A DNA stretch of 29,068 nucleotides from JAAYSA01 sp035367155 (GCA_035367155.1 DAOSJI010000012.1:1-29068), one strand, 5' to 3'; counted from the first letter of the stretch, positions 6,217 through 13,988 are shown. The notes: generated by a model from the sequence alone, not told the origin. Numbers and translations: made by a program.

Positions 6217-7184
6217 ATGAGAAAAAATGGTGTTTCATTAAAAGATATTGCAAAAGAAGTTGGCGTTTCTACTGATGCAGTAAGCAAGGCTCTACGCGAT
6301 TCTAATCAAATTAGCGAAGAAACAAAAAAAGAATTAAGAAAAAAGCTGCTGAAATGGGATATGCCAAAAATCAGTCTGCTGTTACTTTAAAAACAGGTCG
6401 ATCTAATAATGTCCTTATTTTTCTTAATAGTCTATATAATCAATACTTTTCAATTATGACAACTCATTTAATTAAAGAAATTGAAAACAAGGATTATAGA
6501 AGTACAATTTGTTTTACAGAAGGTTTTATACTTGATTTGAACCAAGTTAATATTGCTGAAGTTAATCAATATGCCGCAGTCATATCTTTAGTTGAACCAA
6601 CCGATGATATTGTCGCGGCATTTAAAGAAAGAAATATCCCTTTATATATCGTTGGAATTAAACCAAACCAAACATATCCTAATTATGCGATAACAGATGA
6701 CTACAGCGGAGGTTATAAAGTAAGTGAATATTTTGCTAAAAAGAAATACAAAAAAGCAGCATATGTTACTAACTCACCTTCAGAAACATCATTTCGTCGA
6801 GAGCAAGGTTTTATAGATGCCGTTTCAACAAATTGTAATAAGACTTATAAATCTTATTCTTTTGAAGAATATGGAGATAGTTATGAAAAAATAGTTGATT
6901 CTATAGAAAAAGAGAATATTGATTTCATATTTTGTTTTTCCGACTATCTTGGTTTTATTATCAGGACATTATTACATAGAAAATATCACAATTATGATTG
7001 TGTTATTATTGGTTTTGATAATATTAGTGATTATATAGAGGTTTTTGAGCCTCTTAGTTCTGTTGCAAGTGACATACATCAAATTTCAAAAGATGTGGTT
7101 GATCATATAATTTTATCAGTCAACAAGAAAAACATTAAAAAATTAAGAAAAACATACCCTGTTTCATTAAATATTAAGAAGTAA
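6217..7184 (+). pseudogene. LacI-family transcriptional regulator interrupted by a one-base frameshift
   Basis: The ATG at 6217, one base after the esterase stop, starts a clear LacI helix-turn-helix (SLKDIAKEVGVSTDAVSKAL). After SEETKKELRK the frame is lost in an A6 run (6339-6344). The remainder of the protein continues one frame over from 6354 (GYAKNQSAV), with the ligand-binding domain to 7184. One additional A gives the canonical hinge spacing (KKAAEMGY) and a 322-residue protein of normal LacI length. The sensor half has the typical DDYSGGYKVSEYF and FRREQGF blocks. As written, the DNA-binding and effector domains are not made as one chain. It may have controlled the esterase or the secreted glycan-binding protein. 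A sequencing error must be excluded first. Confidence 0.8.
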
Positions 7185-7199
7185 AATTTAGATAAATAA

Positions 7200-7221
7200 A
7201 AAAAACTAAAGGAGTTTTTTT
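7200..7221 (+). terminator. Probable terminator after the LacI gene
   Basis: Stem AAAAAACT (7200-7207) with AGTTTTTT (7213-7220) and a 5-nt loop, ending in T. It is AU-rich and therefore weak. Confidence 0.45.
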
Positions 7222-7288
7222 AAGGATTTTACGACCTTATATAATTTAATTTCTATAAAATTGAATCTAAAAGTAGTAATATTAAGAC

Positions 7289-8752
7289 ATGACTAAAATT
7301 AAAGAATATTGGCAGACATTTCTTTCGCTTGGAATTATGGCTTGTATCGCTCTACCAATATTTTTATTATTTGAACAAACATATGCACCAGATACTTTGT
7401 GGATAAGACCGTTTGAATTTGCAGCCTTTACTTTTTTAAGCGCGATTATCATATCATTTTTAAATCTTTATATTTGTTTTTTTAGTAAACCTTTGAAGAC
7501 TTCTCGTTTTGCTCGTGTTGGTGCCGTAACTATTGGATTATTCATTATTTTCAATGTTATCAATGTATTGTTATCAAGTTCTTTTGAGGTTGTTAATTAT
7601 ACTTTAAATGATGGATCAGTTGCTTCTTTAGAAATTGCTAGACCAACGATGGATAAATATAAATCGATTGTATTACTTATAATCAATTTTGTTTTTATTT
7701 ATATTCTTGTTTTTAATGTCACTTTAAAGAAGAACTTTAAACAAATAATGGTTCTTTTAGCACATCTTTATTTACTATTTGTTATTGCAATTATCGTTTA
7801 TAGTTTAATTACTGAATATGAAGTTTATCAAAAAATACTTACAACAGGGTTAAATGACACATCAGTTGTTCCTGATAGTGTTTTTGATAATAGAAACACC
7901 TTTGCAAGTTTCTTATTAACTGGAATTATTTACTCATTTTATCTTTACCTTAATGCTGGAGATAAAAAACGCCGTTATATCTATTCGGCTTTTTCATTGA
8001 TTCCTGCACTATTAACATATTTTACTTACAGCAAAACCAATATTATTTTTGTTATTTTAATGTATGCTGCGGTATTACTTCGCCATTACATTAGGAATAT
8101 AATTAGAAAAAGGTGGGTTTTGTTTGGTATTGAAACATTATTATTAGTTTCGTTTTTGGTATTGTTTATTCCATTTAGATATGTTCCAAGTTTAAAAATA
8201 TTGTCACCGAGTGTTTTTCTCTATAAAGTAATGCCTGCAAAATTCGCTTTTCTGGGAAAAAAATCAATTGATAATAGATTGGACTTACTTAAAATTGCTA
8301 TTAACACAATAAAAACCACCCCACGTTCATTTTGGTTTGGTGAAGGAATTTATATATCTAGAAAGGTATATAACGCAGCTCTAAATTTAAATGAATTTAT
8401 ATATCCAACAACTGGATTTGGTAATTATCATAATGGTTTTGCCGAGGTTTTCCATTCATTTGGTTTGATGGGTTTCTTAATATATTGTTTTTGTATTTTA
8501 TATTTATTCGTAGGAATAATAAGGTTATTCTTTCACAAAAAAAATATCGCATTTTTCTTAATAATTAATTTTTGTGTGTTTTTCGGGAGCGCTATGCTTG
8601 AATCACAAGCAATGTTGTTATTTAAAACAGACCCAATTTTTGGCAGTATCCCATTAGTATTAGTTACGGTATATTATGTAAACAAATATAAATGTAGTCT
8701 ATTCCACCCTCTTAAGAAAAAAGAAAAGAAAAAAGCAGCAATAGCTGCTTAA
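7289..8752 (+). CDS. O-antigen ligase/Wzy-like polytopic membrane protein
   Basis: A 487-residue protein with about eleven or twelve hydrophobic segments. A larger extracytoplasmic loop between late helices contains the FWFGEGIY and YHNGFAEVFHSFGLMG blocks. The G-x-G near the loop start, the NRNTFASFL segment (about 200) and the H-N-x-x-x-x-x-x-x-G-x-x-G pattern are typical of the Wzy_C/O-antigen ligase superfamily, which transfers or polymerises lipid-linked glycans at the outer face of the membrane. In a Gram-positive-type cell this implies capsule or surface polysaccharide assembly. It stands alone here, without glycosyltransferases on either side. No good Shine-Dalgarno precedes the ATG. 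The lysine/alanine tail carries the hairpin that terminates the opposite-strand gene. Confidence 0.75.
   Translation: MTKIKEYWQTFLSLGIMACIALPIFLLFEQTYAPDTLWIRPFEFAAFTFLSAIIISFLNLYICFFSKPLKTSRFARVGAVTIGLFIIFNVINVLLSSSFEVVNYTLNDGSVASLEIARPTMDKYKSIVLLIINFVFIYILVFNVTLKKNFKQIMVLLAHLYLLFVIAIIVYSLITEYEVYQKILTTGLNDTSVVPDSVFDNRNTFASFLLTGIIYSFYLYLNAGDKKRRYIYSAFSLIPALLTYFTYSKTNIIFVILMYAAVLLRHYIRNIIRKRWVLFGIETLLLVSFLVLFIPFRYVPSLKILSPSVFLYKVMPAKFAFLGKKSIDNRLDLLKIAINTIKTTPRSFWFGEGIYISRKVYNAALNLNEFIYPTTGFGNYHNGFAEVFHSFGLMGFLIYCFCILYLFVGIIRLFFHKKNIAFFLIINFCVFFGSAMLESQAMLLFKTDPIFGSIPLVLVTVYYVNKYKCSLFHPLKKKEKKKAAIAA
8720..8750 (-). terminator. Terminator of the cysteine hydrolase gene, inside the ligase CDS
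   Basis: A perfect 7-bp stem (AAGCAGC 8733-8739 with GCTGCTT 8744-8750, 4-nt loop) is followed on the minus strand by a long T-rich run down to about 8720. It is 23 bases beyond the stop of the minus-strand gene and lies within the coding end of the membrane protein. Confidence 0.65.
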
Positions 8753-8772
8753 TTTATACAATACCTATTTAA

Positions 8773-9288
8773 TTATTTAACTTCAATATGTAGATTCTTT
8801 AGTATTGATAATGCTTGCTTATGAAGAGTTGGATCAGAAGAACCAGTACCACGTTTATCAACAACAATTGTAGCATTAGGAAGAGCAGTTTTAGCTAAAA
8901 CAGCATTGCTTATAATGCATATATTAGAAACTAAACCAACTAGTTCTATATAATCGAAAGAATTTTCTAATAAGAACTTAAATAAATCAGTTGAACCAAA
9001 GGTGTTTTTAGTAAATACACGATGCTTTTTACTAATTTCTTCTAAGTCGCCATACATTAACCAACCTTCAGTATCATATATACAATGTTCTATAGGGAGG
9101 TGTTTACCTTCGACAGTATCTAAATAATTGGGTAAATGTGTATCCTTTAAAAATAATATTGTTCCAGCTTTTTCATATTCTTGAATTTTTTCTTTGATAA
9201 ATGGATATATGGAATCTGCACCTTCAAAGCCTAAACTCCCGTTAATAAAATCATTTTGATAGTCCACAACGATTAATAGTTTTTTCAT
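8773..9288 (-). CDS. Isochorismatase-family cysteine hydrolase (nicotinamidase-like)
   Basis: A cytoplasmic hydrolase of 171 residues with the catalytic triad of the family: D9 in VVDYQNDF, K94 in FTKNTFGS and C124 in GLVSNICI. D49 and H51 (KDTH) plus a following His match the metal site of nicotinamidases, so conversion of nicotinamide to nicotinate in NAD salvage is the best guess; the length is somewhat short for PncA. GAGGTG lies upstream as Shine-Dalgarno. It is transcribed divergently from the GlmS-like gene, and the palindrome at 9336-9354 stands between them. Family is certain, substrate is not. Confidence 0.85.
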   Translation of the reverse strand: MKKLLIVVDYQNDFINGSLGFEGADSIYPFIKEKIQEYEKAGTILFLKDTHLPNYLDTVEGKHLPIEHCIYDTEGWLMYGDLEEISKKHRVFTKNTFGSTDLFKFLLENSFDYIELVGLVSNICIISNAVLAKTALPNATIVVDKRGTGSSDPTLHKQALSILKNLHIEVK

Positions 9289-9329
9289 TTAATTCACCTC
9301 GATAGTTAATAAATATTGATGCAATTTGC

Positions 9330-9359
9330 TTTACAAAAGACCATTATGGTCTTTATAAT
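9330..9359 (+). promoter_or_regulatory. Promoter of the GlmS-like gene with a perfect palindrome filling the spacer
   Basis: TTTACA (9330-9335) and TATAAT (9354-9359) are 18 bases apart. The spacer is the palindrome AAAGACCAT/ATGGTCTTT (9336-9354) with one central base. This is the position expected of a repressor operator. The halves AGACCA and TGGTCT resemble NagR/DasR half-sites, but in the opposite order. Confidence 0.7.
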
Positions 9360-9404
9360 AAAGCGTATTAATACTATAATATATTAGCGGAGGATACAAG
9401 AAAA

Positions 9405-10451
9405 ATGTTAGAAAACAACAAATATTCTCACCACATGATAAGGGAAATCGAAGAGTCACCATCGGTTATCCGCCACATTGTTGAAAAATATACTAAAAAA
9501 TATAAATTTAAGTTTAATAAAAAACTTATAAACGCACTAAATGACGCTGAAAACGTTTATATATTAGGTTGTGGTACTAGTTATCACAGTGCCCTAGCTG
9601 GTAAAAGATTTTTTTATAATTTACGTGCTCATTATAAAGTTCGTGTTGCCAGCGAGTGGGCATTAAATCCATATGCACATAGTGGGAAAACAGTATATAT
9701 AATGATTAGTCAGTCTGGTGAAACGGCTGATTTAATACGTTGTTTAGACAATATAAAACCAAAAAGCCCTCTTATTGTCATTACTAATTCTCCAAATTCA
9801 ACTTTGGCTAAAAGGGCACATTATGTTTTGGATCTATGTGCGGGAGAGGAAAAAGCAATAGCTTCAACTAAGGTTTATTTTGCACAAGTTACCGTTTTGG
9901 CTTTACTAGCAGCATCACTTAAAAATGATGTTTCTACAATTGATGAATTACTAGAAATTGCAGACAAACAAGAAGAAATAATCAGACAAAAAGATCAATA
10001 TAGAGAATTAGCCAAGTATTTTAGTAAGGTTACAGACACATACATTTTAGGAAGAGGTGTTGATTATCCTATTGCATTAGAAGCTAGTTTAAAGCTGAAA
10101 GAAACCTCATATATTCATAGTGAAGCCTTTTACGGGGGTGAATTTAAACACGGACCGATTTCATTAATTGTTAAAAATGTTCCTACGATATTATTCTTAA
10201 GCGAAAAAATTTCAGAAGAAAGTGTAAGAAGAAACCAAGAGGAAATTAAAGAACTAGGGGGTCATGCTTTTGTTTTGACATCTAAAAATTTGGAAAAAGA
10301 AGATGATGATCTAGTTGTACCTGAATGTCGCGAAGATTTATCTCTGCTATTAAAAGTTATGGTAGTACAATATCTTGCTTATTATCTCGCTTTAGAAAAA
10401 GGGCTTAATCCGGATGAGCCCCGCAATCTCTCTAAAGCAGTTACTATCTAA
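9405..10451 (+). CDS. SIS-domain protein: GlmS isomerase part without the glutaminase domain
   Basis: A 348-residue protein made of two SIS (sugar isomerase) domains, equivalent to the C-terminal part of glucosamine-6-phosphate synthase. Phosphate-binding blocks GCGTS (55-59) and SQSGE (102-106) are present. The isomerase residues expected in GlmS are all there: E233 in LKLKE, H249 in FKHGP and K344 in the terminal PRNLSKAVTI. The N-terminal Cys-nucleophile glutaminase domain (about 240 residues) is missing, and the protein starts right after AGGATA-type Shine-Dalgarno spacing. It could use free ammonia, run as a deaminase like archaeal GlmD, or process another amino sugar or fructosamine. 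It converges on a NagB homologue and shares a terminator with it, suggesting amino-sugar metabolism. Confidence 0.85.
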   Translation: MLENNKYSHHMIREIEESPSVIRHIVEKYTKKYKFKFNKKLINALNDAENVYILGCGTSYHSALAGKRFFYNLRAHYKVRVASEWALNPYAHSGKTVYIMISQSGETADLIRCLDNIKPKSPLIVITNSPNSTLAKRAHYVLDLCAGEEKAIASTKVYFAQVTVLALLAASLKNDVSTIDELLEIADKQEEIIRQKDQYRELAKYFSKVTDTYILGRGVDYPIALEASLKLKETSYIHSEAFYGGEFKHGPISLIVKNVPTILFLSEKISEESVRRNQEEIKELGGHAFVLTSKNLEKEDDDLVVPECREDLSLLLKVMVVQYLAYYLALEKGLNPDEPRNLSKAVTI

Positions 10452-10454
10452 AAA

Positions 10455-10483
10455 AACGACCTCAAGTGATTGAGGCCGTTTTT
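10455..10483. terminator. Bidirectional terminator
   Basis: Stem of AACG and CCTCAA (10455-10465) with TTGAGG and CGTT (10470-10480), one A/C mismatch and loop GTGA. T runs are present on the plus strand after it and on the minus strand before it. It separates the convergent GlmS-like and NagB-like genes. Confidence 0.85.
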
Positions 10484-10496
10484 GTATAATTGAACA

Positions 10497-11321
10497 TTAT
10501 TCTGCACGCAAATTATATTTTTTTGACATTTTTTCAAGATGAAGAATATGGTCAACATTAGAAAGTTCGCTTGCAGCATCCATATCTAGAACCACGGTTA
10601 CTTCTCCCCCATATAACTGGATTGCACTCGCCGTTACATGAGATGTTATTGGACCTTCAAGAGCTTCCTTTACAATGGATGCTTTTTTTGTCCCACTTGC
10701 AAGCATAATTAATTTTTTTGCTTCTAAGATTGTTCCTACACCCATCGTAAGACAAAAGTGGGGCATTTCATCACGGGTTATGCCTACTTTGCGATAAAAA
10801 TCCTCATAATTATCATCTAGAGTTTGTTTGGTTAGACCTACTAAATGACATCTACTTCCTAGACTAGACCCAGGTTCATTGAAACCCCAATGTCCGTCCC
10901 TACCAATACCAAGAAGCTGAAGGTCGATACCACCAGCTTTTTTAATTGCTAATTCATATTCTTCGCAAGTTTTTGCTGGATCATCAGTATAACCATCAAA
11001 ATAATGGATATTCTCTTTTTTGATATCAACATGCTTAAAAAACTCTTCATGCATGTATCGTGCACATGATTTATCTAATCCGTAAGGCTTAATAATATCA
11101 AAACCTTCACCAAGATATTCGTAAAGAGTGAATGCTTTTACATCTTTAAAACTTAGCCCTTCTTCTTTGTGCATTCTAACAAGTTCGCGGTAAACGCCAA
11201 TTGGCGTGAAACCAGTTGCTAAACCAAGTACGGAATCTGGTTTGCTTTTTATCTGTTTAGCAATAATTTTAGCTGCCGCCTTTGACATTTGATCATAATT
11301 ATCACGAATAAAAATAGCCAT
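10497..11321 (-). CDS. nagB: NagB-family glucosamine-6-phosphate deaminase homologue with altered active site
   Basis: A 274-residue member of the glucosamine/galactosamine-6-phosphate isomerase family, which converts GlcN-6-P to Fru-6-P and ammonia. ATGFTP (35-40) forms the phosphate loop. GIGRDGHWGFNEPGSS keeps D142, H144 and E149 (E. coli D141, H143, E148). However, the usual MDEY block reads LYEY, so catalytic Asp72 is Tyr67; the ANSRFF block has become DNYEDFY, which lacks the substrate-phosphate Arg; and the loop after LYEYLGE is several residues longer. The GAGGT Shine-Dalgarno and ATG are good and the frame is intact. It may therefore be a paralogue with another substrate or activity. 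The nearby GlmS-like protein argues for an amino-sugar context. Confidence 0.85.
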   Translation of the reverse strand: MAIFIRDNYDQMSKAAAKIIAKQIKSKPDSVLGLATGFTPIGVYRELVRMHKEEGLSFKDVKAFTLYEYLGEGFDIIKPYGLDKSCARYMHEEFFKHVDIKKENIHYFDGYTDDPAKTCEEYELAIKKAGGIDLQLLGIGRDGHWGFNEPGSSLGSRCHLVGLTKQTLDDNYEDFYRKVGITRDEMPHFCLTMGVGTILEAKKLIMLASGTKKASIVKEALEGPITSHVTASAIQLYGGEVTVVLDMDAASELSNVDHILHLEKMSKKYNLRAE

Positions 11322-11432
11322 AATAAATACCTCTTTATTTACTTTAGTATTATTATTCTACAATATAAAAAAATATTTTGCTATCTTTAGGGAAAAAGTG
11401 CTAAATCGATTATTTGTAAAAGTGTCAAATCA

Positions 11433-11461
11433 TTGCAGGTTTTAACGAATATCGTTAAAAT
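11433..11461 (+). promoter_or_regulatory. Promoter of the CBS-nitroreductase operon with an embedded palindrome
   Basis: TTGCAG (11433-11438) and TAAAAT (11456-11461) are 17 bases apart. The perfect palindrome TTTTAACGA-ATA-TCGTTAAAA (11440-11460) occupies the spacer and most of the -10. A repressor binding site is inferred. Confidence 0.6.
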
Positions 11462-11484
11462 AATTAGTAAAGGGGGATTTTTCT

Positions 11485-12405
11485 ATGAATATCATTTTAT
11501 TATTAACACCAAAGAAGCAAGTTACTACTGTCGAAGAAGAAATGACAGTTTCGGAAGCTTTACAAGTGATGAATGTTTCACGCTATACTTCTGTACCACT
11601 TTTAAATAGCCAAGGCCAATATGTTGGAACAATTACTGAAGGTGATCTTTTGATGTCGCTTCTTAGCCAACCATCCACAAAAACGTGGGGCAAATTACCA
11701 CTAAAAGAAATTAAAAGGGTTAGAGATAATGTACCAGTAAAAGTAAACGCCCCAATTGATAATATTTTTATAACATTAATTAATCAAAATTTTATCCCCA
11801 TTTTAGATGATCGTGATGTATTTATTGGTATTGTAAAAAGGAGTGATCTAATCAACTACTATCTTGAACAATATAAAGAAAGTAAAGAAGATGATGCAAC
11901 AACCATTTTAAATAATATAAAATCTAGAAGAAGTATTAGAAATTGGAAAGACGATGAAATTGATCGTTCTATTATTAATGAAATAATTATGGCTGGTTTA
12001 GTTGCACCATCTGCAATGAATAGAAAACCTGTTCATATAATGTTAGTTTCTCGAGATGAAGTAAGAGAAGAAATCGTAAATTGTCACAGCCGATTTAGAT
12101 TATTAGAAAAAGCACCATATGCTTTATTTGTTTATGGAGATACTGTTGCTGAACCAAATGAATTACACCTAAATAATAATTGTAGTGCCTCAATTCAAAA
12201 TATGTTACTTGCTATAAGTGCGCTAGGATTAGGTGGGGTTTGGATAGGTGCGGGAGATGAAGCCGTTAGTAAAGAAGTAAGTAATTTATTAAATGTCCCT
12301 CAAGTGATGAAACTTTATGGCGCAATTGCTTTTGGAGTTAAAAACGAAGAAAAAGAACCTAACGAAACATTTGATCTAGGAAAAGTGCATTACGAAGGTT
12401 GGTAG
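11485..12405 (+). CDS. CBS-domain pair fused to a nitroreductase
   Basis: A 306-residue fusion. Residues about 6-57 and 72-125 form two CBS motifs (Bateman module), the type that binds adenine nucleotides or, in some Firmicute proteins, c-di-AMP. Residues about 138-305 form an FMN-dependent nitroreductase, with the RRSIRNW block (148-154), APSAMNRKP (174-182) and CSASIQNMLLAISALGLGG followed by GAIAFG. A strong Shine-Dalgarno (AAGGGGG) precedes the ATG. It leads an operon with a CDF metal exporter starting one base after its stop and a VTT membrane protein. The sensor part could let nucleotide status control a flavin oxidoreductase; the substrate and ligand are unknown. The domains are clear and the fusion is in one frame. 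Confidence 0.9.
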   Translation: MNIILLLTPKKQVTTVEEEMTVSEALQVMNVSRYTSVPLLNSQGQYVGTITEGDLLMSLLSQPSTKTWGKLPLKEIKRVRDNVPVKVNAPIDNIFITLINQNFIPILDDRDVFIGIVKRSDLINYYLEQYKESKEDDATTILNNIKSRRSIRNWKDDEIDRSIINEIIMAGLVAPSAMNRKPVHIMLVSRDEVREEIVNCHSRFRLLEKAPYALFVYGDTVAEPNELHLNNNCSASIQNMLLAISALGLGGVWIGAGDEAVSKEVSNLLNVPQVMKLYGAIAFGVKNEEKEPNETFDLGKVHYEGW

Positions 12406-12406
12406 A

Positions 12407-13309
12407 ATGAAAATAAAAAGCAGGGATTATTCAGTAATGTTAATTACCGTTATCACAACGGTAATTAATTTTATTCTTGCCGTGGGTAAAACAGTTGTGG
12501 GTGTTATCTTTTTTTCGCCTTCACTTATCAGTGATGGAATTAATTCAATTGATGATGTATTAGCAAACATTGTTTTATTAATAGGAATTAAAAAAAGTCA
12601 GCAAAAAGCTGATGAAACTCACCAATTTGGGCATGAACGATTTGATGCTGTAAGTGCAGTTATTCTATCAATTTTCTTTTTTGTTGCTGGTTTTTTTGTA
12701 GCCTATAGAGGAATTGAAGAAATTATTAAAGGAGCAACAGGGCAGCTTGAACCTCCCGGAATACCAGCCTGGATTGTAGCAGCAATTGCTATAGTTATAA
12801 AGCTTATTATGAGTGCGATTAGTTTTATTATCGCAAAGAAGACTAAGTCCGTTACGATTAAAGCCCTCGCACTTGATAATTTAGCTGATGTTTTAAGTAC
12901 AGTCTTTACATTTATAGGAATTATTTTAGCAATTACACTAGATAAACCAATATTAGATCCAATTTTTAGTTTATTTATTGCCGCTATTATTTTCTATACA
13001 GCAGTAACTACTCTTAAAGATGCAATATCTAAACTAACCGATAGAAGTATAGATCCTAAAACTGCAGAAAAATATATTAAAATTATTATGTCAGTACCTG
13101 GGGTATTAGATGTTGATGAATTTAGAACTCGTATTTTTGGACCACGAGTTTATATTGAATTAAGCATAAGTGTTGACCCAAACCTTAGTTTAGTTAAAGT
13201 TCACGATATCTCAGAAGAAGTACACGATATAGTTGAGAATACTTTTGAAGAAGTTAAACACATAATGGTACATGTTAATCCATATGAAGAAAAAAGAATT
13301 AAGAAGTAA
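12407..13309 (+). CDS. Cation diffusion facilitator, probably Mn-type (MntE-like)
   Basis: A 300-residue inner-membrane metal/proton antiporter with six helices and a C-terminal cytoplasmic domain (about 215-295, including VDEFRTRIFGPRVYIEL). The HQFGHERFDAVSA block is diagnostic. The transport site reads D43-x-x-N46-x-x-x-D50 in helix 2 and D157-x-x-x-D161 in helix 5. Zn transporters have His in one of these places; the Asn-Asp-Asp-Asp set is that described for Mn exporters such as pneumococcal MntE, so Mn2+ efflux is predicted from family knowledge. The start follows the previous stop by one base, implying translational coupling with the CBS-nitroreductase. Its 3' end overlaps the next gene. 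Confidence 0.9.
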   Translation: MKIKSRDYSVMLITVITTVINFILAVGKTVVGVIFFSPSLISDGINSIDDVLANIVLLIGIKKSQQKADETHQFGHERFDAVSAVILSIFFFVAGFFVAYRGIEEIIKGATGQLEPPGIPAWIVAAIAIVIKLIMSAISFIIAKKTKSVTIKALALDNLADVLSTVFTFIGIILAITLDKPILDPIFSLFIAAIIFYTAVTTLKDAISKLTDRSIDPKTAEKYIKIIMSVPGVLDVDEFRTRIFGPRVYIELSISVDPNLSLVKVHDISEEVHDIVENTFEEVKHIMVHVNPYEEKRIKK

Positions 13310-13988
13310 GATTTTAAAGGGACTTCTTGTCCTAGTCGTCTATGTTGCTATTGGACTGCTCTTATATTTTATGACAAAAATTTTCCATTTAGATATAGAT
13401 AAAATCAAAGAATTAATTCAAAATAATCAAAATTTGTCATACTTAATTTTTTTAATTGCCCAAATTATAATGTCGTTACTTTTAATATTGTTGCCTGGAA
13501 CAACAATGAGTTTTATAGTATTGGGTTTATCAATTTTTACTCCATTTGAGGCTTTTCTTTTAGTTTCATTTGGTACTTTTATTGTATCTATTATTTTCTA
13601 TATTATCGGAAGATATTTAGGTAATAGAATAGTGATTAAAATAATTGGTCAAGAAACGTTTGATAAATATGATGCTATTTTTCAAAGAAGGATGTCTTTA
13701 TTTTATCCAATTGCGATGTTATTACCATTTTTCCCTGATGATGAATTAACAATAATTGCAGGGACTGCAAAGGTTAAGTGGTCTTACTTTTTAATTACAA
13801 CATTAATATGTCGATCGGTTGGTATTGGTGTACTTTGTTTCTTAGGTGGTGGTATCCCTTGGCGGACACTTCCAGTTGAACAAATCATCTTTTTAATTTT
13901 GCTACTCTTATTTGCGGCATTCGAACTCTTCGTATTTGCCTTTCAATTAGATAAATACTATGCAAAAAGGGGTTTGATTACGAAATAA
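13272..13988 (+). CDS. VTT/DedA-like (SNARE-associated, TVP38/TMEM64) membrane protein
   Basis: An integral membrane protein of about 238 residues with the VTT domain: LLPGTTMSF, a GRYLGNRI-type polar helix, the MLLPFFPDDELTIIAGTAKV block and a closing R-x-x-G motif. Members are linked to lipid scrambling or proton-dependent membrane homeostasis; this one's substrate is unknown. The longest frame starts at 13272, but Met5 (ATG at 13284, MKKKELRSK) is equally likely; both lie within the CDF gene's last codons, so translation is coupled. It is the last gene of the CBS-nitroreductase/CDF operon. A short ACGAC/GTCGT hairpin follows, too weak to call as terminator. Confidence 0.83.
   Translation: MLIHMKKKELRSKILKGLLVLVVYVAIGLLLYFMTKIFHLDIDKIKELIQNNQNLSYLIFLIAQIIMSLLLILLPGTTMSFIVLGLSIFTPFEAFLLVSFGTFIVSIIFYIIGRYLGNRIVIKIIGQETFDKYDAIFQRRMSLFYPIAMLLPFFPDDELTIIAGTAKVKWSYFLITTLICRSVGIGVLCFLGGGIPWRTLPVEQIIFLILLLLFAAFELFVFAFQLDKYYAKRGLITK

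Noticed and set aside
9336..9354. Identification of the palindrome as a NagR/DasR dre site
   Set aside because: The half-sites AGACCA and TGGTCT are in the reverse order of the known site, and nothing similar was found upstream of the NagB homologue. Kept only as an operator candidate.
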